Assembly: GCA_027013095.1 (NCBI GenBank)
Contig: JALUYI010000008.1
Span: 21,001-85,000, forward strand
Source: Paracoccaceae bacterium
GTDB lineage: Bacteria; Pseudomonadota; Alphaproteobacteria; Rhodobacterales; Rhodobacteraceae
Direction of reading: 5' to 3'
DNA: 64,000 nt
Below the pieces are notes generated by a model. The model saw only the letters and a list, made by a program, of their open reading frames with translations, searched no databases and was not told where the DNA came from. Both the position numbers and the translations under genes were made by a program. This document shows positions 1-9,114 of this stretch, in pieces; position 1 is the stretch's first letter; every line of letters starts with the position of its first letter.

Positions 1-2146
1 GGGGCTGTCCGGCGACGCTGAGCAGTTCAAACATCAGCCCGCCGGTGATCGGGGCGGCCTCGGCCAGACGCACGGTTACGCGCTGACCCAGTTTCAGCAC
101 CACGCGTGAGCTTTCGCCGGTCAGGGTCTGGGCCTCGGCATCATGGCGGAAATATTCGCGCCCCAGCGTCGAGATCGGGATCAGCCCGTCGGCGCCGGTT
201 TCGTCGAGTCGCACAAACAGCCCGAAACGCGCAATGCCCGAGATCTTGCCGGCGAATTCAGCTCCGATCCGGTCAGACAGATAGGCCGCCAGATAGCGGT
301 CATTGGTGTCTCGCTCGGCCATCATCGAGCGGCGCTCGGCCTGCGAGATCAATTCGCCGGTTTCCTCGAGTCGCTCGACATCCAGCGGCGACAGCCCGTC
401 CTCGCCCCAGCCATGGGCAGTGATCAGGGCGCGGTGGGTGATCAGGTCGGCATAGCGCCGGATCGGCGAGGTGAAATGCGCATAAGCCCGCAGGTTCAGC
501 CCGAAATGGCCAAAATTCTGCGGCGCATAATAGGCCTGTGTCATCGAGCGCAGGACCGACATGTTGATGATCTCGGCATTCTCGCTGCCACTGGCGGCAT
601 CCAGCAGCTTGTTGAGATGCGCGGTTTTCAGTATTTGGCCCTTGGCCAGTGTAAGGCCAGCAGCCTGCGCAACCTCATGCAGGCTGTCCAGCTTTTCCGG
701 GCTTGGCTCTTCGTGGACACGGTAAAGGAACGGGGTTTTTTTCGCTTCCAACGTCTCGGCGGCCGCGACATTGGCCAAAATCATGAACTCTTCGACCAGC
801 TTGTGCGCCTCAAACCTGTCTTGAAAGGCGACCGAGGTGACATGGCCGTCGGCAGACAGCACGATCTTGCGCTCGGGCAAGTCCAGATGCAGGGGTTGGC
901 GCCGCGCGCGCTCTTTCAGGGCGACGTGATAGGCGTCAAACAGCGGGCCGATCACCGATGACATCAGCGCCTTGGTGGTGTTGTCGGGCCGACCATCCGC
1001 GGCGGCTTGGGTCTGCTCATAGCTCAGGGACGCCGCCGAGCGCATCAGGACGCGGTGAAACCTGTGCGAAATCTTGCGCCCGCTGCTGTTCAAGACCATG
1101 CGAACGGCGATAGAGGGGCGGTTCTCGCCCGCGTGCAGCGAGCACAGATCGCCCGAAAGGATATCCGGCAACATCGGCACCACACGGTCCGGGAAATAGG
1201 TCGAGTTCCCCCGTGTCCGGGCCTCACGATCCAGCGCCGAGCCGGACGGCACATAATGTGCGACATCCGCAATCGCCACCCAGACCACAAAGCCGCCCTT
1301 ATTTGCAGGATCGTCGTCGGGCACCGCATAGATGGCGTCGTCATGGTCGCGTGCATCCACCGGGTCGATGGTCACAAAGGGCAGGGATCGCAGGTCCTTG
1401 CGCGGTCCCAGCGACACAGACCGTTCGGCCTCGGCCTCGGCCAGAACCTCGGAGGGAAAGGCGTCCCTTATCCCGTGCGTGTAAATGGCATAGAGCGAGA
1501 CCGCCCGCGGGGCCATCGGATTGCCCAAAACCTCGGTGACCCGGGCCCGGGGCAGGCCCAGACGGCTACGCGGCCCGGTTTGCGTCGCCTCGACCAATTC
1601 GCCATCCCGCGCGCCACCGTTGGCACCGTCCGGGATCAGCCATTCGCGGTCGGATTTCTTGTCCACCGGCACGATTCGTCCGCCCTCGGTCGATGTCCGA
1701 TAGAGCCCAAGGATCTTTTCTGCGCCAGAGCCGATCTTGCGAATGATGCGGGCCTCATAAGGGGCGTCGCTGCCCTCAGGACGCGTCAGCCGAGCCAGCA
1801 GGCGGTCTCCGGCACCCAGCGCCCCGGCGCGTTTGTCCGGCTGAACCACGATCTGCGGCGCCTCTCCCGAGCCTTGCCACTCCATCGGGCGGGCGTGCAG
1901 ATCGCCGTCGGCGTCAGGGCCGGTGACGATTAGAACGGCAACCGGCGGCAGAGTTTCAGGGTCGCGGTAGGTCTTGGCGCGTTTGGTCAGATGCCCTTCG
2001 TCGGCCAGCTCTTTCAGTAGGCGCTTGAGTTCGATACGGGCCGCGCCCTTGATGCCAAAGGCACGGGCGATGTCGCGTTTGGTGGTTTTGTCGGGATTTT
2101 CGCCGATCCATTTCAGGATATCGGCCTTTGAGGGAAATGCTTTCAT
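1..2146 (-). CDS. rnr: Ribonuclease R, 3' end cut by window edge
   Basis: A 3'-5' exoribonuclease that degrades structured RNA. The reading frame starts at ATG 2146 (MKAFPSKADILKWIGENPD) and stays open to the left edge, about 715 codons, close to the usual full length, so only the C-terminal tail is missing. Visible landmarks are an N-terminal winged-helix-like region, the RNB-domain stretch VWVAIADVAHYV (about 1250-1290), the metal-binding aspartate cluster DARDHDDAIY (about 1330-1360) and YFPDRVVPMLP (about 1160-1195), all typical of RNase II/R. Length and the N-terminal extension favour RNase R over RNase II. Family is certain; the C-terminal S1 domain lies at or beyond the edge. Confidence 0.93.
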   Translation of the reverse strand, partial: MKAFPSKADILKWIGENPDKTTKRDIARAFGIKGAARIELKRLLKELADEGHLTKRAKTYRDPETLPPVAVLIVTGPDADGDLHARPMEWQGSGEAPQIVVQPDKRAGALGAGDRLLARLTRPEGSDAPYEARIIRKIGSGAEKILGLYRTSTEGGRIVPVDKKSDREWLIPDGANGGARDGELVEATQTGPRSRLGLPRARVTEVLGNPMAPRAVSLYAIYTHGIRDAFPSEVLAEAEAERSVSLGPRKDLRSLPFVTIDPVDARDHDDAIYAVPDDDPANKGGFVVWVAIADVAHYVPSGSALDREARTRGNSTYFPDRVVPMLPDILSGDLCSLHAGENRPSIAVRMVLNSSGRKISHRFHRVLMRSAASLSYEQTQAAADGRPDNTTKALMSSVIGPLFDAYHVALKERARRQPLHLDLPERKIVLSADGHVTSVAFQDRFEAHKLVEEFMILANVAAAETLEAKKTPFLYRVHEEPSPEKLDSLHEVAQAAGLTLAKGQILKTAHLNKLLDAASGSENAEIINMSVLRSMTQAYYAPQNFGHFGLNLRAYAHFTSPIRRYADLITHRALITAHGWGEDGLSPLDVERLEETGELISQAERRSMMAERDTNDRYLAAYLSDRIGAEFAGKISGIARFGLFVRLDETGADGLIPISTLGREYFRHDAEAQTLTGESSRVVLKLGQRVTVRLAEAAPITGGLMFELLSVAGQP

Positions 2147-2196
2147 GCGCGGGCCATAACACGCGGTTACGCAAAGGTCATGCTGAAAACGGGGGA

Positions 2197-2220
2197 TCTT
2201 CTTTGGTCAAATACTCATCT
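2197..2220 (+). repeat. Dispersed intergenic element, copy 1
   Basis: A divergent copy of the TTCTTTG(N)AAAATACTC element, reading TTCTTTGGTCAAATACTCAT. It lies between the rnr start and the end of the downstream minus-strand gene. Four further copies are at 5968, 14540, 42844 and 60281, all between genes or at gene 5' ends. Confidence 0.6.
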
Positions 2221-2272
2221 GCCCCATCGGGTCAACTCGGATACTTTGATCAACTGGTGTGCGCCGAGCGCA

Positions 2273-2860
2273 TCACAAATCCTTCTGGCCGTCCACGTCG
2301 CGCAGGCGATTCACAAGGGCGACACGGGTTCCGGGCATTGTTTGCAGACTGTCCGCCAGTGCGTGTGGCCCTGACCAGCGCACCGCCTGAAACAGATGCC
2401 GAGGTAGCGGTTGACGGCGGCGAAAGCCTACCAGCCAGAAGCCACCGTCCTCGGCCGGACCAAAGCATGCCTCTGCCCCCCCAAGAGCCGCGAACGCCCG
2501 CTTGATATGCTGCGGACGTACGCCGGGAATGTCGCCGCCGATCAGAACTGCCGGTCCCGGTGGCAGCATGTTGAACGCGCGCGCCATGCGCTGGCCGAGA
2601 TCGCCTCGGCCCTGCGCCATATGGGCCAGACCTTGGGGCCATCGGGGGTCCGGAATCGCGCGGTCAGGAGTTAGGCTCAACACCGTCTGCCAGCGGGGAT
2701 CCCGCGCCAGCCGCCGCAGCAGTGCGCTGGTCTGGTGACGAAACCACCATGCCGCTGGAATTGGGCCGATATCACGGGCCAGACGTGTCTTGACCCGCCC
2801 GGCACGAGGCTGTTTCAGCATGATGACGAGGTGTCGGCGATATGGTGGCTCAGCGTGCAA
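2273..2860 (-). CDS. TIGR04282-type glycosyltransferase (DUF2064)
   Basis: A 195-residue protein of the TIGR04282/DUF2064 nucleotide-diphospho-sugar transferase-like family, some members of which are annotated for arsenosugar biosynthesis. The start [19 protein letters not shown] carries the family's (F/V)xKxPxxGxVKTRLA signature. The central [16 protein letters not shown] matches the conserved 'GSDxPxL' region, and [13 protein letters not shown] the conserved 'DGGYxLIG' region. The start overlaps the end of dapE by 11 bases, so it is translated with or just after dapE. The substrate is unknown; the arsenosugar label is only a family name. It is moderately divergent from textbook members (VxMLK rather than FxKxP). 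Confidence 0.78.
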   Translation of the reverse strand: MHAEPPYRRHLVIMLKQPRAGRVKTRLARDIGPIPAAWWFRHQTSALLRRLARDPRWQTVLSLTPDRAIPDPRWPQGLAHMAQGRGDLGQRMARAFNMLPPGPAVLIGGDIPGVRPQHIKRAFAALGGAEACFGPAEDGGFWLVGFRRRQPLPRHLFQAVRWSGPHALADSLQTMPGTRVALVNRLRDVDGQKDL

Positions 2861-3992
2861 AATACCGCCGCATGACTTCGGAATAGACGGCCTTCAATTG
2901 CTCGATCTGTGTTACCGGAACACATTCATCGACCTGATGCATGGTCTTGCCCACAAGGCCGAATTCCACGACCGGGCAGTGATCCTTGATAAAGCGCGCA
3001 TCCGATGTGCCGCCAGATGTGGACATTTCGGGGCGCCGTCCGGTCGCCGCATGAACCGCATCGGCGACAAGGTTGGACCATTCCCCCGGCGCGGTCAAAA
3101 AGCTTTCGCCGGACACCTCAATACGGGTCTCGACATCAACGCCGGTCTCGGCCTTGAGGCGCGCAACCTCGCTGTCGATCCATTCCGTCAGACTGCTTGC
3201 GCTGTGAAGGTCGTTAAAGCGGATGTTGACGGTGGCCCGCCCCTCGGCCGGGATCACGTTATTGGCCGGATTGCCGACGTCAATCGTGGTAATGGCAAGG
3301 GTCGATGCGTCGAAATGGTCGCTGCCCTCGTCCAGCCTGTGTGACGCCAGCCGATCCAGCAGGCGCACCAGAGGCGGCAGCGGGTTCAGTGCCCGGTGCG
3401 GATAGGCCGAGTGCCCCTGCGTGCCACGAACGGTGAAATAGGCGGTCATCGAGCCGCGCCGGCCGATCTTCATCATTTCGCCCATGTTTTCGGGACAGGT
3501 CGGCTCTCCCACCAGACAATGGTCGATCGTTTCGCCATTCTCGGCCATCCAGTCAAGCAGCGCCCTCGTTCCGTCATGGGCCCGTCCCTCTTCGTCGCCG
3601 GTGATGGCAATGACGATCGACCCGTCCGGCGGACGGCTCGTGACAAAATCAATCGCGGCAGCGACAAATGCGGCCACGCCGGATTTCATGTCGGTGGCCC
3701 CGCGCCCGTAGAGCACGCCATTCCTGATCTGCCCGCCGAACGGGTCGTCATGCCACGCCGCGCGGTCGCCCACCGGCACCACATCGGTGTGGCCGTTGAA
3801 CCCCAGAGTCCGCCCCTCTCCCCAGCGCGCAAACAGGTTCGCTATGCCGTTTCGGTCCACCCGGGTGCAGCGGAACCCGGCGGCCTCAAGGTCCAAGGCC
3901 AGCAGGGTCAGCGCGCCGCCCTCCTCGGGTGTGACCGACGGGCATCGGATCAGGCGTGCAGTCAGTTCAACAGGGTCGGTCGGAGAGGTCAT
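2850..3992 (-). CDS. dapE: Succinyl-diaminopimelate desuccinylase
   Basis: Hydrolyses N-succinyl-LL-diaminopimelate to LL-DAP and succinate in lysine and peptidoglycan precursor synthesis. At 380 residues it has the usual length. M20 metallopeptidase landmarks are present in order: [10 protein letters not shown] (metal-binding His/Asp), [16 protein letters not shown] (catalytic and metal-binding Glu), [11 protein letters not shown] in the dimerisation domain, and a C-terminal TMHQVDECV with the last metal-binding His. dapD, the preceding enzyme of the same pathway, is about 2 kb away at 6000-6827 on the same strand. Alternative M20 enzymes such as ArgE are less likely, given the DapE-type SGGTSDARF motif. 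Confidence 0.95.
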   Translation of the reverse strand: MTSPTDPVELTARLIRCPSVTPEEGGALTLLALDLEAAGFRCTRVDRNGIANLFARWGEGRTLGFNGHTDVVPVGDRAAWHDDPFGGQIRNGVLYGRGATDMKSGVAAFVAAAIDFVTSRPPDGSIVIAITGDEEGRAHDGTRALLDWMAENGETIDHCLVGEPTCPENMGEMMKIGRRGSMTAYFTVRGTQGHSAYPHRALNPLPPLVRLLDRLASHRLDEGSDHFDASTLAITTIDVGNPANNVIPAEGRATVNIRFNDLHSASSLTEWIDSEVARLKAETGVDVETRIEVSGESFLTAPGEWSNLVADAVHAATGRRPEMSTSGGTSDARFIKDHCPVVEFGLVGKTMHQVDECVPVTQIEQLKAVYSEVMRRYFAR

Positions 3993-4045
3993 GTCAGGGT
4001 CCGTTCGGAAAAATGCGGGATATGCGGACCATATGGTCCGTCTTG

Positions 4046-4705
4046 CTATTGCTCAAGCCCCAGAAGATCCGCGACGATCTCGGCCACGTCCTCGGGACCG
4101 CCGGCCAGCGCGTCGGCTTCGGCAAGGTGCAGCTCCTCGGCCTCGGCATAGCCCCAGAGCACCCCCAAGCTGGCGATATCGTTGTTCTGTGCGCCTTCAA
4201 CATCGTGACGCCTGTCGCCGATCATGACGGATTGGTGCGGGTCGGCACCGGTCTCCGCCAGCGCATGGGCCAAAAGGTCGGTCTTGTCGGTATTGGTGCC
4301 GTCGAGTTCGGCGCCAAACAGCCCGTCCACATAATGTGAAATACCGAAATGCGCGACAATCGTCTGTGCATAGACACGCGGCTTGGATGTGGCGATGTAA
4401 AGCGGCAGGCCGGTGTCCTGAAGCTCCAGCAGCATGTCACCGATTCCGTCGTAAACATCGGCCTCAAACTGCCCGACATCGGTAAAGCGCTGGCGGTAGA
4501 GCGCGATGGCCTCGCCGACGATCTCGGGGCGCTCGCCCAGCAACACGCGAAAACTGTGTGCCAGCGGCGGACCGATGCACCAGCTCAACTCATCCTGCGT
4601 GGGGATATCGGCACCCAGTTCGCGCAAAGCGTGTTGAATCGACAGGGTGATCCCCTCTTTCGGGTCGATCAGCGTTCCGTCAAGGTCAAGAAATATGGCA
4701 GACAT
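4046..4705 (-). CDS. HAD-superfamily phosphatase (Gph-like)
   Basis: A 219-residue HAD hydrolase, cytosolic. Motif I is [11 protein letters not shown] at the extreme N-terminus, so the start is placed at 4705 and the longer upstream frame is rejected. Motif II is the IATSKP region, and motifs III/IV are the [13 protein letters not shown] stretch. The cap lies between motifs I and II, as in subfamily IA (phosphoglycolate phosphatase, pyrophosphatase PpaX). The substrate cannot be read from sequence; the usual database name would be HAD hydrolase or phosphoglycolate phosphatase. It is followed by dapE with a gap of about 53 bases. Confidence 0.85.
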   Translation of the reverse strand: MSAIFLDLDGTLIDPKEGITLSIQHALRELGADIPTQDELSWCIGPPLAHSFRVLLGERPEIVGEAIALYRQRFTDVGQFEADVYDGIGDMLLELQDTGLPLYIATSKPRVYAQTIVAHFGISHYVDGLFGAELDGTNTDKTDLLAHALAETGADPHQSVMIGDRRHDVEGAQNNDIASLGVLWGYAEAEELHLAEADALAGGPEDVAEIVADLLGLEQ

Positions 4706-5039
4706 GGCATGAATCCTGGTTGGGCGGCCGAGTCCTAGTGGATTGCGGCGCAAAGAAAAACCCCTCGATTCGCGGGCAGGCCCTAAACCTGGGGTGAATA
4801 CGGACCCGTCGGGCCAGGACCGGGCGGCGCGTCGGGGGGCAAGGCGGCATCGGAAAAGTCCCAAAACCACGCTTATTTCCTAAACTCCGGGTATAGCGGC
4901 GCCTGCAACAGGGTAGGTGACAGGGGGCCTTGGCCCTCAGGTCAATTTCGGGGCCGGGCAGGGCGGGCTAAATCTTTCTCATCAACCGCGGCAATGGTGC
5001 TGCGGCAGACAAACAAACGAAACCCGAAAGGAACACATC
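4706..5039. other. Divergent intergenic region
   Basis: A 334-base stretch between the minus-strand HAD phosphatase and the plus-strand Gly-rich protein. I see no convincing gene in it. It must hold promoters for both neighbours, but no element is strong enough to mark. A Shine-Dalgarno-like CGAAAGGAA lies just before the plus-strand gene. Confidence 0.5.
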
Positions 5040-5321
5040 ATGAAATCCATCATCATCACCTCGGTCAGCATCCTCGCCCTTGCCACTGTTGCTGCGAACG
5101 CTCAGGTCGCCGCCAAGGCTGCTCCGGCCAAGGCAAAGACCGTCGCCGTGGCTGCCCCCGTTCAGGCGAACCCGCTGGTCAAGCGCGTCAAGGGAACGAA
5201 CGCGCCGAAAACCGCGGCCAACGCCTTTGAAGGCAACGAAGGCGCCGAAGGCGGCAACGGCGGAAATGGCGGCGAAGGTGGCGAAGGCGGCGAAGGTGGC
5301 AACGGCGGCGACAGCAACTGA
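5040..5321 (+). CDS. Small secreted acidic Gly-rich protein
   Basis: Ninety-three residues with no recognised family. ATG 5040 follows AAAGGAA at good spacing and gives a clean signal peptide (MKSIIITSVSILALATVAANA, cleavage probably after AxA at residue 21). The mature part has an Ala/Lys-rich linker (about 22-60) and then a low-complexity tail built from GGN and GGE units ending GGDSN, so it is acidic and probably disordered. The DNA of the tail is itself repetitive (ggcgaaggt / ggcggcgaa units). It is monocistronic, with a strong terminator 47 bases after the stop. It could be a periplasmic or extracellular Gly-rich protein; no function can be assigned. Confidence 0.7.
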   Translation: MKSIIITSVSILALATVAANAQVAAKAAPAKAKTVAVAAPVQANPLVKRVKGTNAPKTAANAFEGNEGAEGGNGGNGGEGGEGGEGGNGGDSN

Positions 5322-5367
5322 GCCGGCATCGCAATTTCCCGAATTCCTCCCCACGACAACTCGGGAA

Positions 5368-5399
5368 AAACCCCCTGCGCCGAAACGCGCAGGGGGTTT
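5368..5399. terminator. Strong, probably bidirectional terminator
   Basis: A perfect 13-bp stem (5368-5380 with 5387-5399) and a 6-base loop, with A-rich DNA before and TTTCTTG after. It sits between the convergent Gly-rich protein gene and the PhnA-like gene, so it can serve both. Confidence 0.88.
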
Positions 5400-5412
5400 C
5401 TTGTTGGGGAAC

Positions 5413-5622
5413 TCAGACCTTTTTCATGAATTCCGTCTTTAGAACGATCGTTGCCTTGCCGATTCGGCATTCGATCTGCGCCGGGTTGCCGGTCAGGCGC
5501 ACATTCTTGATCTGGCTGCCCCGCTTCAGGGTTTTCGACATCCCTTTGACCTTGAGGTCCTTGATCACCATGACGGTGTCGCCGTCTCCAATTTCGGTGC
5601 CGTTGCTGTCGCGTGTGGTCAT
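5413..5622 (-). CDS. PhnA/YjdM C-terminal domain protein
   Basis: Sixty-nine residues that match the C-terminal half of YjdM (PhnA): DSNGTEIGDGDTVMVIKDL, VKGMSKTLKRG, IKNVRL and the final LKTEFMKKV. The zinc-ribbon N-terminal half found in full-length YjdM (about 110 residues) is absent, and the start at ATG 5622 leaves no room for it because the upstream gene overlaps by 4 bases (ATGA). The historical link to alkylphosphonate use is weak even for full-length members, so function is unknown. It is probably translated together with the upstream hypothetical gene. Confidence 0.85.
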   Translation of the reverse strand: MTTRDSNGTEIGDGDTVMVIKDLKVKGMSKTLKRGSQIKNVRLTGNPAQIECRIGKATIVLKTEFMKKV

Positions 5623-5957
5623 TGTTTCCTGTCCTCGAAAAATGGTGTCATCTGCGCCACGATGACGGCGTTTTCACTCAGCGCCCGCGCCATCAGGGCG
5701 CGTTCTTCATCCGATATGTCGTGACCTTCGGCAAGGCGTTCATCAAGGGTGCCATAGCCCGAGACATCCAGCGGGGCCATATCCGCCTGTTTCAGGACCG
5801 CAACGGTTTCGCGCACCGCTTCGGCCTCGTCAACGCCGCTGGCATAAACCATCAAGGCGGCTCCGCTGGCCCCGTCGGGCAGACCATCCTTCGGGGTGCG
5901 ACCCAGCTCGACCAGCAATGTGAACACCTTTTGCCGAGAGCGCTTGTGCTGGGCCAC
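5619..5957 (-). CDS. Conserved hypothetical cytosolic protein
   Basis: About 112 residues, mixed alpha/beta in character, with no signal peptide or membrane segment and no motif I recognise. The frame can be read up to a TTG at 5990, but the first 11 codons would lie within a dispersed intergenic element (5968-5990). A GTG at 5957 preceded by AAGGACAGG is the better start (VAQHKRSRQKVFTLLVELGR). It overlaps the PhnA-like gene by 4 bases, forming a two-gene operon that ends at the 5368-5399 terminator. Confidence 0.65.
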   Translation of the reverse strand: MAQHKRSRQKVFTLLVELGRTPKDGLPDGASGAALMVYASGVDEAEAVRETVAVLKQADMAPLDVSGYGTLDERLAEGHDISDEERALMARALSENAVIVAQMTPFFEDRKQ

Positions 5958-5967
5958 TGACCTGTCC

Positions 5968-5990
5968 TTCTTCTTTGTCAAAATACTCAA
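5968..5990 (+). repeat. Dispersed intergenic element, copy 2
   Basis: TTCTTCTTTGTCAAAATACT followed by CAA. On the minus strand it reads GAGTATTTTGACAAAGAAGA and runs directly into the Shine-Dalgarno region of the hypothetical gene starting at 5957. Confidence 0.7.
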
Positions 5991-5999
5991 ATCCTGCCG

Positions 6000-6827
6000 T
6001 CAGTCGCGCAGCAGGTCGTTGATTGAGGTTTTCGACCGCGTCCGGGCATCCACCCGTTTCACGATGACGGCGCAGTAAAGGTTGATGCCGTTCTTTGATG
6101 GCATCGTTCCGGCCACCACGACCGAGCCCGCTGGAACTTCGCCATACATCACTTCACCGGTGTCCCGATCGACGATCTTGGTTGACTGGCCAAGAAAGAC
6201 GCCCATTCCCAGAACGCTGCCTTCGCGCACGATCACGCCTTCAACCACCTCAGAGCGCGCCCCGATAAAGCAGTTGTCCTCGATAATCGTCGGGCCGGCC
6301 TGCATCGGCTCCAGCACGCCGCCAATCCCGACGCCGCCGGACAGATGCACGTTCTTGCCGATCTGCGCGCAGGAGCCCACCGTGACCCAGGTGTCGACCA
6401 TCGTGCCCTCGTCCACATAGGCGCCGAGATTGACAAAAGACGGCATCAGGACGGCGCCGGGGGCGATATAGGCCGATTTGCGCACGATACAGTTCGGCAC
6501 GGCACGGAAACCGGCGGATTTCCAATCATCGGCGCCCCAGCCCTTGAACTTGCTGTCCACCTTGTCCCACCAAGTGCCGCCTTGCGGGCCGCCCTCTTGC
6601 ATGTCCATGTCCTGCAGACGAAAGCCCAGCAGCACGGCCTTTTTCGCCCACTGGTTCACATGCCACTGTCCGTCGCTCTGCCGTTCGGCAACGCGCAGGT
6701 GGCCGGTGTCCAGCGCGGCCAGCGTGGCCTCGATGGCGTCGCGGGTCTTTCCGGTGGTCGCCGGGGTGATCGAATCGCGCGCTTCCCAGGCCGCTTCGAT
6801 GGCGGTTTCAAGCTCGGCATTTGACAT
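6000..6827 (-). CDS. dapD: Tetrahydrodipicolinate N-succinyltransferase
   Basis: Transfers succinyl from succinyl-CoA to tetrahydrodipicolinate, the step that commits to the succinylase branch of lysine/DAP synthesis. At 275 residues it has the normal length. The C-terminal half shows left-handed beta-helix hexapeptide repeats ([20 protein letters not shown], then [19 protein letters not shown]). The N-terminal helical domain starts [18 protein letters not shown]. The start at 6827 is chosen because it matches the family N-terminus; the longer open frame is ignored. dapE lies 2 kb downstream on the same strand. Confidence 0.96.
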   Translation of the reverse strand: MSNAELETAIEAAWEARDSITPATTGKTRDAIEATLAALDTGHLRVAERQSDGQWHVNQWAKKAVLLGFRLQDMDMQEGGPQGGTWWDKVDSKFKGWGADDWKSAGFRAVPNCIVRKSAYIAPGAVLMPSFVNLGAYVDEGTMVDTWVTVGSCAQIGKNVHLSGGVGIGGVLEPMQAGPTIIEDNCFIGARSEVVEGVIVREGSVLGMGVFLGQSTKIVDRDTGEVMYGEVPAGSVVVAGTMPSKNGINLYCAVIVKRVDARTRSKTSINDLLRD

Positions 6828-6942
6828 CGGGGTTCTCCAACACGTAACTGTTTTGTTCAGCGCCGAGGCTATAGGGCTTATCATGGCGCCGTGCAATGCG
6901 GCACGCAGGCTGACGCCCAATTCGGGCAGAAAAGGGGAGCAG

Positions 6943-7515
6943 ATGACAGAGTTGCTGATCGGACTGGTGCTGTGGTGGGGACTGCACCTCTTTGGCCGTA
7001 TGGCGCCAGGGTTGCGGCGTGATCTGACACAGGCGCTTGGTGAAAAGATCGCCAAGGGGTTGATTGGCGTGGTCCTGATCCTGTCGGTCGTGCTGATGGT
7101 CAGGGGCTACAGGGCCATGGCCTTTGTTCCGATTTACACGCCCTTGCCGGGGATGGGTCATCTGAATAACCTGATCATGCTGGTGGCGCTGTTCGTGTTT
7201 GGCATCGGCATTGCCGGTGGGCGGTTGAATGCCAAGATCCGCCATCCGATGTTATGGGGGCTAATCCTGTGGTCGGTCGCGCATCTGCTGGTCAATGGCG
7301 ATCTTGCCTCGCTATTGCTGTTTGGCGGGCTTGGCCTCTGGGCCCCGCTGCAGATGCGCCTGATCAACCAGCACGAAGGCCCGTGGGAGCGCCCTCTGCC
7401 CGGCGACGTCTCGCGTGACTGGAAGCTGGCCTTGGCGGCCCTGTTTCTGTTTGTATTCATCGCCGGCATCCACTGGCTTGCCGGGCACAATCCGTTTTTG
7501 GGGACCTATCCATGA
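6943..7515 (+). CDS. NnrU family membrane protein
   Basis: A 190-residue polytopic membrane protein. The start ATG 6943 follows AAAGGGGAGC, a textbook ribosome site. The family signature is seen in the first segment ([19 protein letters not shown]) and in [20 protein letters not shown]. Roughly five to six hydrophobic segments are spread along the chain. NnrU was named from nitric-oxide reductase gene regions, and related proteins include a plant carotene isomerase; no denitrification genes are nearby here, so the role is open. The last four bases overlap the start of the next gene (ATGA), so the two are co-translated. Confidence 0.88.
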   Translation: MTELLIGLVLWWGLHLFGRMAPGLRRDLTQALGEKIAKGLIGVVLILSVVLMVRGYRAMAFVPIYTPLPGMGHLNNLIMLVALFVFGIGIAGGRLNAKIRHPMLWGLILWSVAHLLVNGDLASLLLFGGLGLWAPLQMRLINQHEGPWERPLPGDVSRDWKLALAALFLFVFIAGIHWLAGHNPFLGTYP

Positions 7516-7715
7516 AAGCCTATCGTCTGCTGACCGAGGATGACACCTCGGCCTTTTGCCACAAGGTGTCCGAGGCCCTGTCCAAGGGATGGGAGCTCTA
7601 CGGCGATCCGACCATGACCTATGATGCCGGGCGCGGCGTTGTGCGCTGTGCGCAGGCCGTTGTCAAAACGGTTGCGGCTGAGTATAGCCCCGAGGTGAAA
7701 CTGGGGCAGATCTAA
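7512..7715 (+). CDS. DUF1737 domain protein
   Basis: A 67-residue cytosolic protein beginning [20 protein letters not shown] and containing SKGWELYGDPTM, the pattern of the small DUF1737 family ('L..GW.L.G.P...'). Its function is unknown. It overlaps the NnrU-family gene by four bases, so it is the second gene of a two-gene operon. No terminator is obvious in the 128 bases before mch. Confidence 0.85.
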   Translation: MKAYRLLTEDDTSAFCHKVSEALSKGWELYGDPTMTYDAGRGVVRCAQAVVKTVAAEYSPEVKLGQI

Positions 7716-7761
7716 AGCAGGTCGCAAATAGATACGAAGCGGTTTTTCGCGCTTCAGACAT

Positions 7762-7772
7762 CTGCAATGCAA
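7762..7772 (+). promoter_or_regulatory. Possible PhaR-like TGC box upstream of mch
   Basis: CTGCAATGCAA, seven of eight matches to CTGC-N3-GCAG, 72 bases before the mch start. It is weak alone; it is noted because two perfect CTGC-N3-GCAG copies lie before ccr, a gene of the same pathway. Confidence 0.3.
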
Positions 7773-7843
7773 GGGGTTTGAGCGGGGCGCATCAGTCAAA
7801 ATGAATGCGGCGCGCTCTTGCCCGGCAAATTCGGGGTGGTGGC

Positions 7844-8884
7844 ATGGGCAACACGAAAACCAATCCGGGGCGGTTTTTCGAGGATTACCGCTTGGGCCAG
7901 AAACTGGTCCATGCGGTTCCCCGAACGATCTCGGGCGGCGAGCGCGCCCTTTACTGTGCGCTATATCCGGCGCGTCATGCTCTTTATTCCTCTGACGAGT
8001 TCGCCCGTGCCTGCGGTCTGCCGCAAAGCCCGATCGAGGATCTGGCCGCGTTTCATGTGGTGTTTGGAAAAACCGTTCCCGATGTCTCGTTGAATGCGGT
8101 GGCCAACCTTGGCTATGGCGAGGGACGCTTTTTGCGCCCGGTTTATGTTGGCGACACGTTGCGCGCGGTCTCGGAGGTGGTTGGCCTTAAGCAGAACTCC
8201 AGCGGCCGGACCGGCGTTGTCTGGGTCAGAACCCGCGGGCTGAACCAGAAAAATCAGGCGGTGATCGAATATGTCCGCTGGGTGATGGTCAGAAAACGCG
8301 ACCTGTCGGCCCGGGCCCCGGAAACGGTGGTTCCGGTGCTGGCCCCGGCGCTGACGCCTGCGGATCTGGTGATCCCTGAGGGGCTGGATTTTGGCGCCTA
8401 TGATTTTTCTCTGGCAGGTGAAGCGCATCGCTGGGGCGATTATGACATTGGCGAAAAGATTGATCATGTGGACGGTGTGACCATTGAAGAGGCCGAACAC
8501 ATGCTGGCCACGCGGCTGTGGCAAAATACGGCCAAGGTGCATTTCGATCTGAGCGCCCGCGAGGGACAGGGGCGGTTGATCTATGGCGGGCACGTGATCT
8601 CGCTGGCCCGGGCCCTCAGCTTTAACGGGCTGGCCAACGCGCAGCTTATCGTTGGTCTTAACGGCGGAGCCCATGTGAACCCCTGTCTGGCGGGCGATAC
8701 CGTGCGCGCCTTTTCGGAGGTGCTGGATAAGGCCGAGACCCCCGTGCCGTCAATCGGCGCGCTGCGTCTGCGCACCATCGCCACCAAGGGTGAGGTTGGC
8801 GACATGGAGATTCGCGACGAAAACGGCAAATACAAATCCGACATACTGCTGGATCTGGATTATTGGGTTCTGATGCCGCGCTAA
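7844..8884 (+). CDS. mch: Mesaconyl-CoA hydratase (beta-methylmalyl-CoA dehydratase)
   Basis: Interconverts mesaconyl-CoA (2-methylfumaryl-CoA) and beta-methylmalyl-CoA in the ethylmalonyl-CoA pathway. The start at ATG 7844 (MGNTKTNPGRFFEDYRLGQ) gives 346 residues, matching characterised Mch proteins of about 343. It is built of two tandem MaoC-like hot-dog domains: the first has FEDYRLGQKLVHAVPRTISG, the second YGGHVISLARALSFNGLANA and GGAHVNPCLAGDTVRAFSEV. The other pathway markers ecm and ccr are 6-9 kb away. The assignment is strong on architecture and context. Confidence 0.93.
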   Translation: MGNTKTNPGRFFEDYRLGQKLVHAVPRTISGGERALYCALYPARHALYSSDEFARACGLPQSPIEDLAAFHVVFGKTVPDVSLNAVANLGYGEGRFLRPVYVGDTLRAVSEVVGLKQNSSGRTGVVWVRTRGLNQKNQAVIEYVRWVMVRKRDLSARAPETVVPVLAPALTPADLVIPEGLDFGAYDFSLAGEAHRWGDYDIGEKIDHVDGVTIEEAEHMLATRLWQNTAKVHFDLSAREGQGRLIYGGHVISLARALSFNGLANAQLIVGLNGGAHVNPCLAGDTVRAFSEVLDKAETPVPSIGALRLRTIATKGEVGDMEIRDENGKYKSDILLDLDYWVLMPR

Positions 8885-9114
8885 ACAACTAAAAAGAATA
8901 TAGTATAAATCGTAAACAACCGAAAGCGAAAGCCATTGAAACGTCGGTATTACTTGACCAGATCGCGGTCTTGATCCGAGGTAAGGTCGGGCTTGTCGCG
9001 GATATTTGGGCTGGCTGGGTTTTTGATGTAAAGATTTATCTCGGCCAAGTTCTGTCGCTCCGACCGGCGCCCTTGATTTCATGCTGCAGAGCATGCCTCT
9101 GCGGGGGGTGGTTT

